From assembly GCA_900660155.1 (NCBI GenBank), contig CABFPE010000044.1, forward strand, positions 497,931-561,930: a stretch of DNA of 64,000 nt. Reading direction: 5' to 3'. The translations under genes were made by a program, and so were the position numbers. The stretch's first letter is position 1. Every line of letters starts with the position of its first letter. This stretch comes from Hofstenia miamia (taxonomy: Eukaryota; Xenacoelomorpha; Acoela; Hofsteniidae). Positions 12,412 through 22,370 of the stretch are shown here, one piece after another. Under the pieces are notes generated by a model. It was not told the DNA's origin, did no database searches, and was given only the letters and a program-made list of their open reading frames with translations.

Positions 12412-13489
12412 TCCAAGAAATGCTTCTAGGAAAGGCAAGGAGTTTGATCAACATTAAACCGAACAGAAAAGAGTTTTCTCCAAATTTAGACATTCAATTA
12501 AGTTTTAATAAGATTGCTACTAAATAGTTAATGATTTGTTTAACAAAAATCATTTCTACGAATATAGCGTCTAATATTTGGTAAATATACGGCAGAAAAA
12601 TAGCATTGTGACTGAAGGTGACTATGTACATTTGCGAGGCAAAACATCTAAATTAAAACGCGGACGCTTTAATTGTTTTGGGTTAATAGATTTCCTTCAA
12701 ATCTGTTACAAAATGTGTACTATATTTTAATGTTGTTTTTGAAGATAAACAGTTATTTATGAAACACTGCTATAACTGTTTAATTTTTATTTGGTCGATG
12801 ATAGTGTGCGTTCTTTTATGAAATACTTTTCATAATTTGAAATTTTATCAGATTTGCGGCAGCGAAAATCAATTTTACTATTTTGAAAAAATTTGCTTAA
12901 TGAATTAGAAGCGCAGCAGAAGTAATGAAGATTGTTGGTTAGCATTCTCCATTCATAATGTTTGTTTACATTGATTTCATGAATTAATGTCTGCAGCTTG
13001 CTTCAAACATCTCGTATATGACTTATTTTCAGACTGTCATTTTTCTTAACTCTATATTTCCAAGATATTGTTCACTTTCATTCATTTTCATATCAATTTA
13101 GATAGCTTTGTAATAGTCCATGTATGTATAACCAAATAACAAAATATAGAATTAAAACCATTTTGCAAATAGCTTTGATGGAGAAAATTTTAATGTATAT
13201 TAGTATTAACTAAAGTTGGTTACCATATTTCACTGTAGGTGAGTATACCATCATTATTATGTTTAGAGTGTCAATGACATATCCTGTGAAGAAAGGAAGT
13301 AAATTAAAAGAGACTATTTATTTTTTGGCGAAACTTCGTAACCCCGATGCTCCCATTGTCCTCTCAAGTGAGCACAGTCAGTACAAATGGTTAGATCTCT
13401 CAAGTGCTTTGGATCATATCAAATTTAAAGATCTTCAAGATAACTTAAAAAAGGCTGACATTTTCATTCAAGAATTAAAGCAAACCTAG
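1610..13489 (+). CDS. NUDT2: NUDT2-type bis(5'-nucleosyl)-tetraphosphatase (Ap4A hydrolase), 3 coding exons
   Basis: Joining 1610-1709, 2024-2129 and 13267-13489 gives 429 bp, a complete 142-aa protein; human NUDT2 is 147 aa. The family hydrolyses Ap4A and related dinucleoside tetraphosphates asymmetrically in the cytosol. The start MEKSVGFFIFR matches the family's opening beta strand, and WGLPKGHVE matches the strand leading into the Nudix box. The box covers residues 34-57, with the metal-binding RETREE at 49-54. The third exon gives VSMTYPVKKG, then an SSEHSQYKWLDL segment equivalent to the family's SHEHQ..RWL, and a C-terminal helix. Splice phases agree at both junctions (phase 1, then phase 2). 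The box is one residue longer than usual and has Arg56 where many members have Gly. Intron 1 is 314 bp; intron 2 is 11,137 bp and full of transposons. The fold and family are clear; activity is inferred. Confidence 0.87.
2024..2129 (+). CDS. NUDT2: NUDT2 coding exon 2 (Nudix box)
   Basis: The acceptor TATTTTAG ends at 2023. The exon completes Gly34 and encodes the Nudix box (GHVEVND...RETREET) and the following IPNF strand. The donor is at 2130 (TTTTAG|GTTTGA), phase 2. Reading through would run to a stop within about 12 codons and lose the family match. Confidence 0.85.
2130..3460. other. Start of NUDT2 intron 2, no gene seen
   Basis: This is AT-rich intron sequence. Both strands are crowded with stops and I see no recognisable domain or terminal repeat until the (TA)n tract at 3461. 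Confidence 0.6.
3461..3489. repeat. (CA)n/(TA)n microsatellite
   Basis: A short CA run followed by about ten TA units directly abuts the left end of the next transposable element. Confidence 0.9.
3490..4057 (-). mobile_element. Mariner-type non-autonomous element (MITE), about 570 bp
   Basis: The ends are inverted repeats: left GGGTGTTTCAAAAGGC, and the right end read in reverse complement CAGGGTGTTTCAAAAGTC. (TA)n tracts on both sides fit TA target-site use. Inside, on the minus strand, is a decayed peptide with ENGAATA, a proline-spaced stretch, LETGN and an RTDRPVSD segment. It resembles the N-terminal helix-turn-helix region (DUF4817 type) of insect mariner-like transposases. No DDE domain remains, so it is an internally deleted copy. 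Confidence 0.65.
4058..4096. repeat. (TA)n microsatellite between two mariner elements
   Basis: About 17 TA units separate the right end of the MITE from the left end of the maT element. Confidence 0.9.
4097..5259 (-). mobile_element. maT-family (DD37D) mariner transposon, about 1.16 kb
   Basis: Terminal inverted repeats are CAGGGTGCGTAATAAGTTTG on the left and, in reverse complement, AGGGTGAGTAATATGTTTGG on the right, flanked by TA. Both ends and most of a transposase are present, so the copy is nearly full length. The spacing between the second and third catalytic aspartates is 37 residues, the signature of the maT group (Bmmar1-like) of the Tc1/mariner superfamily. The protein is broken, so the copy is inactive. 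Confidence 0.85.
4219..4966 (-). pseudogene. maT mariner transposase, broken
   Basis: The N-terminal part (4966-4682) carries the paired helix-turn-helix region with the linker RPKSGRPVTA. The C-terminal part (4548-4219) carries QQDSAPAQRAK, WPPYSPDLNPMD and SIWSILEG. The second catalytic Asp lies in QQDSAP and the third in NPMD, 37 residues later. The two parts are in different frames: the stretch between them (about 4549-4681), where the first catalytic Asp should lie, holds at least one frameshift. The family cuts and pastes at TA sites. A remnant, not a host gene. Confidence 0.85.
5260..5290. repeat. (TA)n microsatellite
   Basis: About 15 TA units join the maT right end to the first Penelope-like copy. 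The same junction recurs at 6471-6500. Confidence 0.9.
5291..6456 (-). mobile_element. Penelope-like element fragment, copy A
   Basis: Minus-strand pieces in order: an RT segment at 6359-6090 with RYVDDVFAIFKG (the catalytic YxDD of Penelope-like RT) and FTMECQVNNKLNFLD; a linker at 6044-5811; and a GIY-YIG endonuclease at 5793-5416 with VVYYNYKCDDCEKSYVGE and the TKRHLVTRM helix. RT followed by GIY-YIG is the defining order of Penelope-like elements. At least two frame breaks separate the pieces, and the 5' part of RT is missing, so this is a dead 5'-truncated copy. Copy B follows after one N. Confidence 0.85.
6501..7665 (-). mobile_element. Penelope-like element fragment, copy B
   Basis: Same content as copy A: an RT piece at 7503-7300, a linker at 7254-7021 and a GIY-YIG piece at 7003-6626. 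One lost base near 7560 shortens the open RT segment. It continues into unique intron sequence at 7666, so this copy holds the true right boundary of the fragment. Confidence 0.85.
7666..8559. other. NUDT2 intron sequence, no gene seen
   Basis: AT-rich sequence with no open frame of note and no terminal repeats that I could pair. Confidence 0.5.
8560..9570 (-). pseudogene. hAT-type transposase relic (DUF659 plus hAT dimerisation domain)
   Basis: Minus-strand fragments match the hAT/DUF659 transposase layout. At 9539-9345 is LKANDTRFATNF, then QELQEIVV and LDEGWWDT, the DUF659 region. At 8909-8676 is the C-terminal dimerisation domain, with LPAHKWWSNFG, LTPELHKMTVKILAQPC and SSGERN. It continues, after a stop replacing the usual Trp, into STHDFIHSKR. 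Several frame changes and stops break it. I could not identify terminal repeats. A dead DNA transposon in NUDT2 intron 2. Confidence 0.75.
9571..10139. other. NUDT2 intron sequence between two relics
   Basis: No gene seen. The left end may hold more of the 5' part of the hAT relic and the right end more of the LINE relic, but neither can be read with confidence. Confidence 0.4.
10140..10800 (-). mobile_element. LINE fragment with endonuclease core
   Basis: Around 10655-10560 the minus strand reads AILVGDLNFHVDNLNNHTD, then FLNLIDSYGL and AAGHTYIHIT. This is the conserved GDFN-H-D core and the GHTLDL-like block of apurinic-type LINE endonucleases. Stops interrupt it and no RT domain is joined to it. 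A short dead LINE piece; clade uncertain. Confidence 0.6.
11052..12150 (-). pseudogene. Decayed protein-coding remains, family not recognised
   Basis: Reading right to left the minus strand shows a series of coding-looking blocks: NGIEFAESV (near 12110), INQLNRTVEIEDS with GEYIALQRKDL (about 11930-11870), PFLYERYNDSDRRVVYSLSDD (about 11700-11640), MSGGNYLIGFTEVL (from 11495) and, after an acceptor TTTTTTCAG at 11250-11258, a 65-codon block from 11249 to a stop at 11052 (CIPAKPFYMEILSS to STPVFVN). Stops and frame changes separate most blocks, so it looks like an old transposon gene or a processed host gene. I considered a THAP/P-element-type transposase but cannot prove it. Confidence 0.4.
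12256..12408. repeat. (TA)n tract containing a 112-bp assembly gap
   Basis: TA repeats run into Ns at 12266-12377 and emerge again on the other side. The unsequenced part is most simply more TA repeat. Confidence 0.9.
12409..13266. other. Last part of NUDT2 intron 2, no gene seen
   Basis: AT-rich, no recognisable feature. It ends with the acceptor ATGTTTAG at 13266. Confidence 0.6.
13267..13489 (+). CDS. NUDT2: NUDT2 coding exon 3 (C-terminal half)
   Basis: It begins at 13267 after ATGTTTAG. Its first base completes the Arg codon started in exon 2 (phase 2). It encodes VSMTYPVKKG, IYFLAKLRNP, the EHSQYKWLDL motif and a final helix, and ends with TAG at 13487-13489. An upstream in-frame ATG at 13259 lies on the intron side of the acceptor and is not the start. 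Confidence 0.87.
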
Positions 13490-13740
13490 ATTTTTACTGT
13501 TTTAGCTTGATTGGGTGTGGATTTTTTCTTTGTAATATTCCATTGTTTAATAATATATATAAAATAGGCGCTTTGTGTATGTAAATTTCGAAGATCAACA
13601 AAGCGACTCTGAGCCGAAAATTCCCATACATATTACGCCTTAACAAATTATTCACTGAACGGCCTCAAAATGTTGTTTTACGCTGAATGCAGCATATTAA
13701 CTCGTTTTTTTATAATTATATGAATTATTTGGATTTTTTC

Positions 13741-13780
<40 letters not shown>
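13490..13780 (+). other. NUDT2 3' flank with (TA)n tract
   Basis: The probable 3' UTR. I see no canonical AATAAA close to the stop; the nearest A-rich candidate is around 13545-13565. A (TA)n tract covers 13746-13778. Confidence 0.5.
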
Positions 13781-13781
<1 letters not shown>

Positions 13782-13866
13782 TTATATATTTACGGTATTC
13801 AGCTATATCGCCAGTTTGTAATTTTCAATATTTTTTTGAATAAAGAATATCTACTCTTATCTTATG
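13781..13866 (+). mobile_element. LINE 3' tail, short 5'-truncated copy
   Basis: It carries GCCAGTTTGTAATTTTCAAT, then TTGAATAAAGAATATC and a tail of TCTTA-like repeats. The same tail recurs at 20951-21050. A conserved end with a polyadenylation-like AATAAA and a short tandem-repeat tail is typical of truncated LINE or LINE-dependent SINE copies. Confidence 0.55.
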
Positions 13867-14329
13867 TACACTCACTATCATTTGAAAACTGCTTTCCAAT
13901 TATTTCTCAAATCATTGAAGAAAGTCAATATGATATAACAAGGCTAGTGAAAGATCTAAAACCAACAACTTAAATTCTCAAGGGCATTAGTCTTTCGAAA
14001 CCAAGACAATCGTAGTTGTCTACAGCCAAGTTAAATTTATCCTTTTATATTTTTAATTCTTTTTTATTGGCAATCACTTTATTTGTAACCATGCAAAAAT
14101 AATTTTAAAAAAAATGAAAAAAATTAGTTTAATTATATACTGCTTAAATTCTTAATGAAATATTTAGGCTGCATTAATAAACACGGCTCAGAAGGATCAA
14201 TCTAACGACACCAAACCCAATTAGGTCAACAATTACTTAAAATTTATTAAACAAAAAATGAAGAGTGTTCTTAAGCTTAAGTATAGGAATTAAAATTTTT
14301 CTTGGTTTAAAAAGGATTGTATTTATGTA

Positions 14330-15303
14330 CAATTAATATTTTATTTGAAAAAAATAGAAGCTAGTTCATGAGATCACTAATAATAAGAAATCTAAATCAA
14401 ACTCTATTGATGCTATTAAAAATTCATGCGGAAAAATAATTACTGATGATTGAAATTTCTTACGAATTAAACAAGACTTATTAATCTAGGAAAATTTAAT
14501 GGCCCAATCGTCAAGAATGAAAGTAAACCACCAAATTTATTCAACAGTGAATATTCTTTTCGTTTTATAACAAGTTTTGAAACCTTAAAATCAATTCTCA
14601 AGTTTAATGCTAACAAATCAAGTGACCCTTCTATAATTCCTTTTTGGGCACTAAAAAATCACTGCAGGTATTATAGCCAGTATATTTATCGAAACATAAA
14701 AAGTAATTACTTTCCGGATTATTTAAAACTTGCTCCTACCTGTAAGAAAAACGATCCGTCTCATGCCAAAAATAAGATAAGGCAATCTTTATTAAGAAAA
14801 GGTATCGACCAATTTCAATTTCTTCATCAATAAGCAGAGTATTCGAGCGATTATTACATAATCATATAACGCAGCATCTCAATTTGGTACAACCTACTAT
14901 CAAACACCCAATTTGGATTTCGTAAACATTTTTCAACTTATGATGCTCTATTAAGTGCTACAGAAAAATGGAGATCATCACTGGATGCAAATAAATTCGT
15001 AGCTATTGCTTGCTGAGATTTTTCTAAAGCTTTTAATTGCATTGATCATAGCATCCTAGTAAAAAAATTATCCTGTATGGGATTTTCGAATAATAGCAGA
15101 ATTTGATAACTAGTTATTTGAAACATAGATTCCAGAGAGTTAAAGAAAATGATGTATTTTCGGATTGGCTACCTGTAAACAATGGTGTCTCTCAGAGGAC
15201 AATTTTAGGTCCCCTTCTTTTCAGTATATATGTAACTGATATGCATACGATAACTGAATGTAATTTAATTCAATATTCCGATGATACAACATCTCGTTCT
15301 TGA
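14330..15303 (+). mobile_element. Jockey/CR1-like LINE, reverse transcriptase, left part
   Basis: Plus-strand reading gives LINE RT blocks in order: NANKSSDPSIIPF (RT0-1), RVFERLLHNH, QFGFRKHFSTYDALL, DFSKAFNCIDHSIL (RT motif A), SQRTILGPLLFSIYV (motif B) and YSDDT (motif C) at about 15275. Stops and frame changes occur, so it is dead. The protein resumes at 21051 after 5.75 kb of later insertions; together the two parts cover RT through the post-RT domain. The strand matches NUDT2 but the element lies downstream of it. Confidence 0.8.
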
Positions 15304-17148
15304 AATCCTAATCGTAATTTATCGCTAGCCGGGTAGATTTATTGTATATAGAGCCTTAAGCCCATGCTACATGAACAACATTTGTTGGCCAACGAAAATG
15401 GTTCGTGTAGCACCCCTGCTCTACAATTCAAAATCGGGAGTAGTTATCTAGACTAAAGTTGTTAGCAGTAAAAGAGACTGCGGCAAGGGCATTAGGACAA
15501 ACCCGAAGTTCTCGTAACACCCATGGCTCTTTGCCATGTGGAAATGAATTCTATTGGGCGCCATCTAGTGACGAAATATTTTTGACAAAACTAAATTGAG
15601 CAAATTAATTTTTAGAAAACTTCTTTGAAATAATGTGATGTGATGATTTTTGATTTCTAGGATTTAGGCAAACATATTTTTGATGGCAAGTTTCATTTAA
15701 GATGTGTTTATTGCAACAATGTTTTAAACATGTAACACCATGTTTTAAGGAAAATAATTGATAGACGCAAAACCCATTTTCATTTTCTAGTAATATCCAA
15801 ATACAAAGCGGAAAAATATTTCGCTAAACAAACACTATAGATGTATGAAATACAGACTTACATTTTCAAAACAAGATAGAAAATATTCGCCATACTTAAA
15901 CATTACAGGCATATGAAATATAGACTTACATTTCGCTTTTTCAAATACATTGCTATTTTTCATTGTAACAAATGCAAATGTTTTTTCTAGTGATTAACAC
16001 AATCGTTGTAATTTCATTTGTTTTTCGGGAAATCTATACATTACATGCAAAGAGTTACATTTCCACTTTTTTAAATGCATTGCTATTTTTCGTTGTAAAA
16101 AATTCGTATGAAATATAGACCTATATGATAAAGGCAATTTCGTTTTCTGAATAAATTATGCATGCGAGGCTATGAGTAGAATTTATGCATATACATGCTT
16201 TCATTAATACACTATTATGATATTAGTTTTAAACAACAGTAATTTCTTTGCATTTCTTTTTGGTTTATATGGATTTTCGGGGGATGTACACGTTTGCTGA
16301 GTTACATCTTTTGTCAAATTTGCACGTTTTCAGTTTATTTGGTTTATGAATCTTGCTCACAGTCTTGTTGATATCTTTTCCATTGTATTGTGTAGTTGCC
16401 ATAGAAATGAGAATGCGTTTTCCAGGCAATTCACAGTTCTTCTAGTTGCGGATTGCTACACATTCGATTCCCTTTGCTGGATATGATTTCCAATCATTAA
16501 ATTAGTCAATTCCATGTCGAAATCACCTTCTAAACGTACAATTGCTTGTAAAGAGTGTATTCATTCACACATAAGAAAATATAGGCACATGATATGTAAA
16601 AGATGGATCGCAAAGATTTTTGAGAAAATTACGAAATATTAATTTATAGGTGAAAAACAACATCTATAAAATTGCATAACCATTGTATAAACTTTACTAT
16701 ACTTGGAAAATTTAATGCATATTCAGTTAATATCATGCTAATCCTAATGATACTACAAAGCGAAAATCAATGTGTATAATTTATAGGTTCAGTAAGCTAC
16801 TAGTTAAAAAATAGCAAATTTAAAATGCATGCGATTAAACAAAATATTCAACATAGCAAAAATCATTAATGTCTAATTTAGTTTGAAGCGGTAATTTAAA
16901 AACAATCGATTTAAACGTTAAATATTATAATAGCTTGTTATTCGCGTGTAGATGCATTTGAACCAAAACGCATTGCCTTCAATCCTTTGAGTTTTCAATA
17001 AGTCGTTTTACTAATCTGGATAAAATACATCATAACTCGAAAAAGCAAATAACAATGGTAGAGAGTAAACAATTTATTAAATACACACAAATGCATGCTT
17101 GTAATATTTACTCATTTTGTTAAGATTAGATAGAAACAATGAATGAAT

Positions 17149-17527
17149 TCAACTGATCAAATTAATCAAATCATTGTAAAAAACTGAATATTGTGGTAAA
17201 ATTAAGATATCTCTTCATCATTGAACAAAATGAAAATTTTATGACGGTATTAGTATAAACGTTTTTTTACTTTTGTGATTTACATTTCTTTTCCAAAGTT
17301 TTTTACATTTGTGACTTACATTTATTTTCGACGTTTTTCCTTTCCTTGACATCAATCCTTTGTTTAAGTACTGATATACATTTAATTTTTCAATATGTAT
17401 GCAAGAAATCAACTGATCAAATAAGTCAAAAACATTGTAAAAAAACTGAATATTGTGTTAAAATTTTAGATAGTTTTTCATCATTGAACAAAATGAAAAG
17501 TTCATGACGATATTAGTATAAACTTTC
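17149..17527. repeat. Imperfect direct repeat inside the 5.6-kb element
   Basis: About 115 bp at 17149-17265 (CAACTGATCAAATTAATCAA onward) recur at 17408-17520 with scattered differences; both contain CTTCATCATTGAACAAAATG-like cores and GACG.TATTAGTATAAAC. A second family of repeats (ATGAAATATAGACTTACAT) occurs near 15845, 15914 and 16107. Confidence 0.7.
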
Positions 17528-18308
17528 AAGAATGAGAAAGAAAAACGTAAATACACATAAATATTATAAATTCAGATTTTATTTTCGTACTTTAAGAATG
17601 AATGGTTTAGTTATTTAATACAACATATAAATATAAATTTTAAGACATTCTACAAATCAATGATTGTTAAAGTACTTGCAGTTGTATAATAGTTTATGAA
17701 TTTCAAAATAAGAAATTTATAAATACTGAGAACAATTTCAATATTTTGAATACAAACAATGTTTAACAAAGGTTTGCATTGTCTCAAAGAAAGTACATGC
17801 ATAATTTTATGCATTTCCAAAAGCTCATGAGATAAAAAATTCTGAGAAAATTAGATAATAACACACGTATTGTATAAACGTTAAAGAAGAGGAATACAAA
17901 AATCGTTGCTAACATTGTTCCAAAAATGTGCATTTATGTATTGATCTACAAAGTAGAAAATAAAACTCCAAATTTCTAAACTAAAAACAAAATGCTTTCA
18001 ATGCTATACACAGCTTTACAATGTTAAAAGCGTTAACATTCGCATTTTTCTTCAGTCAATGAGTAATTTTTAATAATCACAAATGAATACATAACGCCAT
18101 TTAAAAACGAATCAATTAGATGTCATGAATCTCACAAAACATTATTAATTACGAAAATACTAACAAATTTTCATAAAAAACTACATTAACGCAAAAATGA
18201 TTAAATTTATTGATTTTACAAACCACATACCCGTACACAGTTTAAGCGCTCATGAAATTGAAAAATTGATTATGGTTATTCGTTTTGCATAACGTTTTGA
18301 CTTTGCAT

Positions 18309-18788
18309 TAAGGGTGTGCGGGTAGGCGATTTTCATACCTGTATCCGCCCATTACTGGATAATTGAGATCCGTACCCGCCCGTGAAATCCTTACACGTAC
18401 ATACCCTTACCCGTGAGGGTTGTACCCGTATCCGCCCATAAAAAATTAAACCATAAAAATTGAAAATTAATAATGCCGCAAAAATCGTTTATTGACAATA
18501 CATGTAAATTTCTATACTGTAATAGAATTATCTTATCTTACATTACAACATGTTGTATTAGACAAATTCTGGTTGGGAATAATTGGGAGTATATAAAATA
18601 TATCAAAGGCGCTTCAAGTAGAACTAGGCACTAACAAACTAATAAATAAACCAATAATACGAAATAAGTTAATTTAATCTACCCGAATTTTACCCGTTGG
18701 GATAACTGTCTTACCCGTACCCACCCGTACCCGTGAAACTTTTAGCACACCCACCTATACCGCACGTACCCGTACTCGCACAGTCCTA
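18309..18788. mobile_element. hAT MITE, 480 bp, with perfect 8-bp target duplication
   Basis: The left end TAAGGGTGTGCGGGTA pairs with the right end (reverse complement) TAGGACTGTGCGAGTA. The flanking CTTTGCAT at 18301-18308 recurs exactly at 18789-18796, an 8-bp duplication typical of hAT elements. The subterminal regions are rich in CCCGTACCCGCCC-type repeats and the interior is unrelated AT-rich sequence with no gene. It sits inside the 5.6-kb element and so is younger. Confidence 0.9.
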
Positions 18789-20950
18789 CTTTGCATACCC
18801 TTCCACTTTACGTTTCTAAATGCATAGATCTTGAAATTATATTCCAAAAACGCTGATAATCAAAATATGTAAAAGAAAAAATTGACCTTAAATTTTGTAA
18901 TGTTTTAAGTTTTGATTTTTTTGGATTTATTTTATCTACGATGCATTCAGATTGATGAGTGATTATAAATAATTCTCCTTTTAAAAATTGATTTTTAACA
19001 AGTTTAATACAAATTTTTGTTAGCAAAGATATTAAACCTGCACAAAAATTTCGAAATTTTTATATTAATTCGTAATCACATGAAACAAAGTTACTAATAT
19101 TAACTTATTAAAATGCAGAAATAGCTTACATTGTAAAAACTGAATTTTATATTTTATATTCAGATTTTTTCTATATTTTGAAGCGTTAATGGTTTCGTTT
19201 TTATGTGTTTTATTTAATATCGCACGTAAATACCCATTTTAAGGCATTCTACAAATTACATTATGTAGTTGGAAGATAAACTTTACTATTTGCGTAAAAG
19301 ACTGCACAATATTTAGAATACACATCAATAAACACCGTTTGAAGATGACTTATACTGTTAATTTATATCTTCCTGTACGTAAAGATAATTCTTCCAAGAA
19401 TTAAGTTTGTAATAAATGAAAGTTATGTATGAATGTACTGACAAACCACTGCAGAGAAACATTTTTATGTTAATGAAAATCAATAAACGTGATTAAAAAT
19501 TTAACACAAAATTTTCTAAATGACATTTAAGTACAGCCCCAAATTTCATCATTAATACAAAATGATGATGACAAAGTAACGAAGTAAATTTTTTATTCCC
19601 AAGAGCTAATGCATGCATTTAAAAAGGGTTATTTCATACAAGTGGAGTCAGTTATGTTTAAAAATAAATAGAACAAATTTCTGGGTAATAACGAGAATTA
19701 GTGACATTTAATAACATTGTGTATTATTCCACAAACCTACTAGTACTAATATGCATAACAAGTTCTTCAACAATGAATCATGATTTCAATATACTAATTT
19801 TTCCAACAGTATAAAACTAAATACGTACACTGTAAAATTATTCATAGTTTGGCTATGTAATGTATGAATATTCACATATTTTAGCCACACCCCCTCATTA
19901 TTTATTAATTAAACGAGGGTTATGACTATGACTAATCAATTAGCACCTGTCAATCAATTTGTAACAATCGTATGTGAACGCTTTTTGTTGAAATTGGTCT
20001 TGCAATTTCAACAAAAATTTTTTTTGTGACAGATTCCTTTTGGAGAATACGTATTTTATGTATTTTGGAAGCATCGGTTTACAAATAGTTTCGCGTCCCT
20101 TATTATTATTGCTGTAGACTAATTCCTATAACAGCTAACAACTACAATGTTTTTTGTTGTTGTCGATAGGTATATATTGATTTCCTATATAAATAAATAT
20201 TGAATTCTGCTTTCATAATTTTAATATAATATATATTAATTTGTAATGAATGAAAACTTTAACAGTAAGCATGTAATTTATATACTTTATAATTTTAGTG
20301 CAGCACAATATGAATTTCGACAGCAAATCAATAATGTTGTTACTATCCGATCTAGAAATTCAACTTTTCCAGCATTCAGTAAATTGTGTCAAATCAAAAG
20401 TCCACACTGTTGACATCTCCATGATTTAGTGAAATGCGCACTATAATTATGCAATTATTACCATCACTCATTTAGGAATGTAAACAAGCACATTTCATAA
20501 GGCGCTGTTTAATAATATTCAAGAAAATGCGAATACAGATATTGAAACAATATTGTTTCAATAAAGACATTAAAATAAAATTAAAATAGCTGGTTGCTGC
20601 TGCATATTTCAAAAACTTAATAATGAAAAATATTTTAATATTTTAGTTCAACTGTTATATTACATGAGCAATATTAATATTTAACTCAAATATTTCTGCA
20701 TATTCGGGTATTTTACAATGAAGAAACTGAAATATAAAAAGTTTTTGTAACACTATGCTACACGAACAACATTTGTAACCAATTTTTGTTGCCAACTAAA
20801 ATCGTTCGTGCAGCATCCCCACCCCAACTTTTGTCTAAAACTATTGACTAAAGTTGTTCGTGTAGCATACCAAATCAACAACAAAAGTTGATGATCGTTC
20901 GGACGACCAAAATCGGCGACAAAAGTTGTTCTTGTAGCATGGGTTTTATC

Positions 20951-21050
20951 CTATTGTATGTGTTTGTATATTTGATGACGCTATTCAGATAAATTACCAG
21001 TTTGTAATTGTTAATATTTATCTGAATAAAGAATATCTTATCATATCTTA
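20951..21050 (+). mobile_element. LINE 3' tail, second copy
   Basis: It shares ACCAGTTTGTAATTGTTAAT, TCTGAATAAAGAATATC and a TCTTA-repeat tail with 13781-13866. Its left continuation is probably 15304-15359, so a short tail copy inserted in the LINE and was then split by the 5.6-kb element. Confidence 0.5.
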
Positions 21051-21607
21051 CCTATATATTCAACGATAATAAATCTATGCATTCAGCAATTGAATCTGTA
21101 GCACATAATTGAAACAAATTGACAGCGTACTTCAACCTGCATAAGTTACTTATAAATGAAATTAAAACATAATTTTGTATTTTGCAGCCCTCTACGACCA
21201 ATTATGATGTTTCAGCATTAACCCTTAATCTTAATAATGCTAAGGCTCCAACTGTGGATAGCTTCAAACATTTAGGAGTAATTTTTGATTCGAAAGTAAA
21301 TGTTGAATTACACAATAATGCAATAGTCCGAAAATTGGCAATAGTTATAAGAAGTATATCAATGATAGTAAAGCAACTACCAGACTGTGCAATAATTCAA
21401 TTTTTCCATTCATTTATAATGAGTCATCTAAGTTATGCAAATATATTATTTACTGATCTAAAAGATGTTTTTCATAGAAAACTTGATATTCAATTGAAAT
21501 GGGCCCTAAACCTTTTAAAGATAAATTATTTCAGAACTAGGCAGTATATTTCTAGGTCTATCTTTTTACCAAGCCTTTTTACGGCACGTTTGGAGAAGTG
21601 TAATTAG
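21051..21607 (+). mobile_element. Jockey/CR1-like LINE, right part (post-RT domain)
   Basis: It continues the LINE interrupted at 15303: SIESVAHN-like and LHKLLINEIKT blocks lead into an open stretch at 21182-21607 with FKHLGVIFDSKV (the conserved YLGV..D..L block), a helix with VIRSISMI, and FFHSFIMSHLSYANILF, the usual post-RT core. It stops after LEKCN. Confidence 0.75.
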
Positions 21608-22370
21608 CAATTTCTTTTGGTTGTAATGGAAATGAGAATATGTTGGAGTTAATAAACTAGTTACACAAAAAATTTAGAAGTACAACAAATAGATATTCAT
21701 TATTTTTCCTTTGATTTTTATTCATTTTTTGAAATACTTCCGTTTATATTCGTTCCTTCCTTAATATAATATTTTGCAAAAAATTAATAGGAAATAAAAA
21801 TTTAAATTGCTAGAATGTCAACAGGCTAAAAGTTGAATGCATTTAGATGCGTTTAAATGCTACCTAAGAAGGGTTATGTAAGAAATTATGTGAAAGAATT
21901 CGGCGACTCTTTAAATCTTTGTCTTAATTTTCAATTTAAGCAGAATTACACAAAATTTAAGTTCTGTGTATCATTTTGTTGTTTGCGTTGCTTTTTAATA
22001 CTGCTTTTAGTGGGTACAAAAAGTTACACAGAATGGAAAGATATGGTAAAATTCAAATTGCAAATTATTTATTTCGTAAACCATTATAAAGTGCAATTCT
22101 TCAACAGAAAATATTACTGCTTATAAAATTTAGACAAACACTATACCAAAAGCTTTTTCATTAAGCTATCTATTCCATTCTTAAACTGTAGATGTACATA
22201 TTCAAAACATTGAAGAACCCATAGAAATATCCAATATAATATCAAACACTTATGTGAAGTATAAAATTGCAAACAGAACTGCATTACAATTTCACTATAT
22301 AATTTGAAGCATTATAAATGGTAATCTAATTATTTGGAAGCCAGATCGAATATTTTTACTGGAGTTCTTT
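21608..22370. other. Intergenic, 3' flank of the receptor gene
   Basis: No gene recognised. An 89-codon plus-strand frame at 21857-22126 has no family resemblance and lies antisense to the probable 3' UTR of the receptor gene. TTTATT (AATAAA on the minus strand) near 22068 could be its polyadenylation signal. Confidence 0.4.

Larger units (their letters stand above)
15360..20944. mobile_element. Large (5.6 kb) terminal-inverted-repeat element without coding capacity
   Basis: The left end reads GCCCATGCTACATGAACAAC and the right end in reverse complement ACCCATGCTACAAGAACAAC; about 23 of the first 26 positions agree. Near both ends the motif GCTACACGAACAAC recurs in both orientations (about 15365, 15405, 20757, 20810, 20860 and 20930), as in transposase-binding subterminal repeats. 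The interior is very AT-rich, has no open frame over about 70 codons and contains its own direct repeats and a nested hAT MITE. I could not define a target-site duplication. It is either a non-autonomous DNA transposon or two related short elements bracketing unrelated sequence. Confidence 0.5.

Noticed and set aside
12138-12493. Open frames of 60-114 codons on both strands around the N gap
   Set aside because: They exist only because Ns are translated as X and (TA)n gives stop-free Tyr-Ile repeats.
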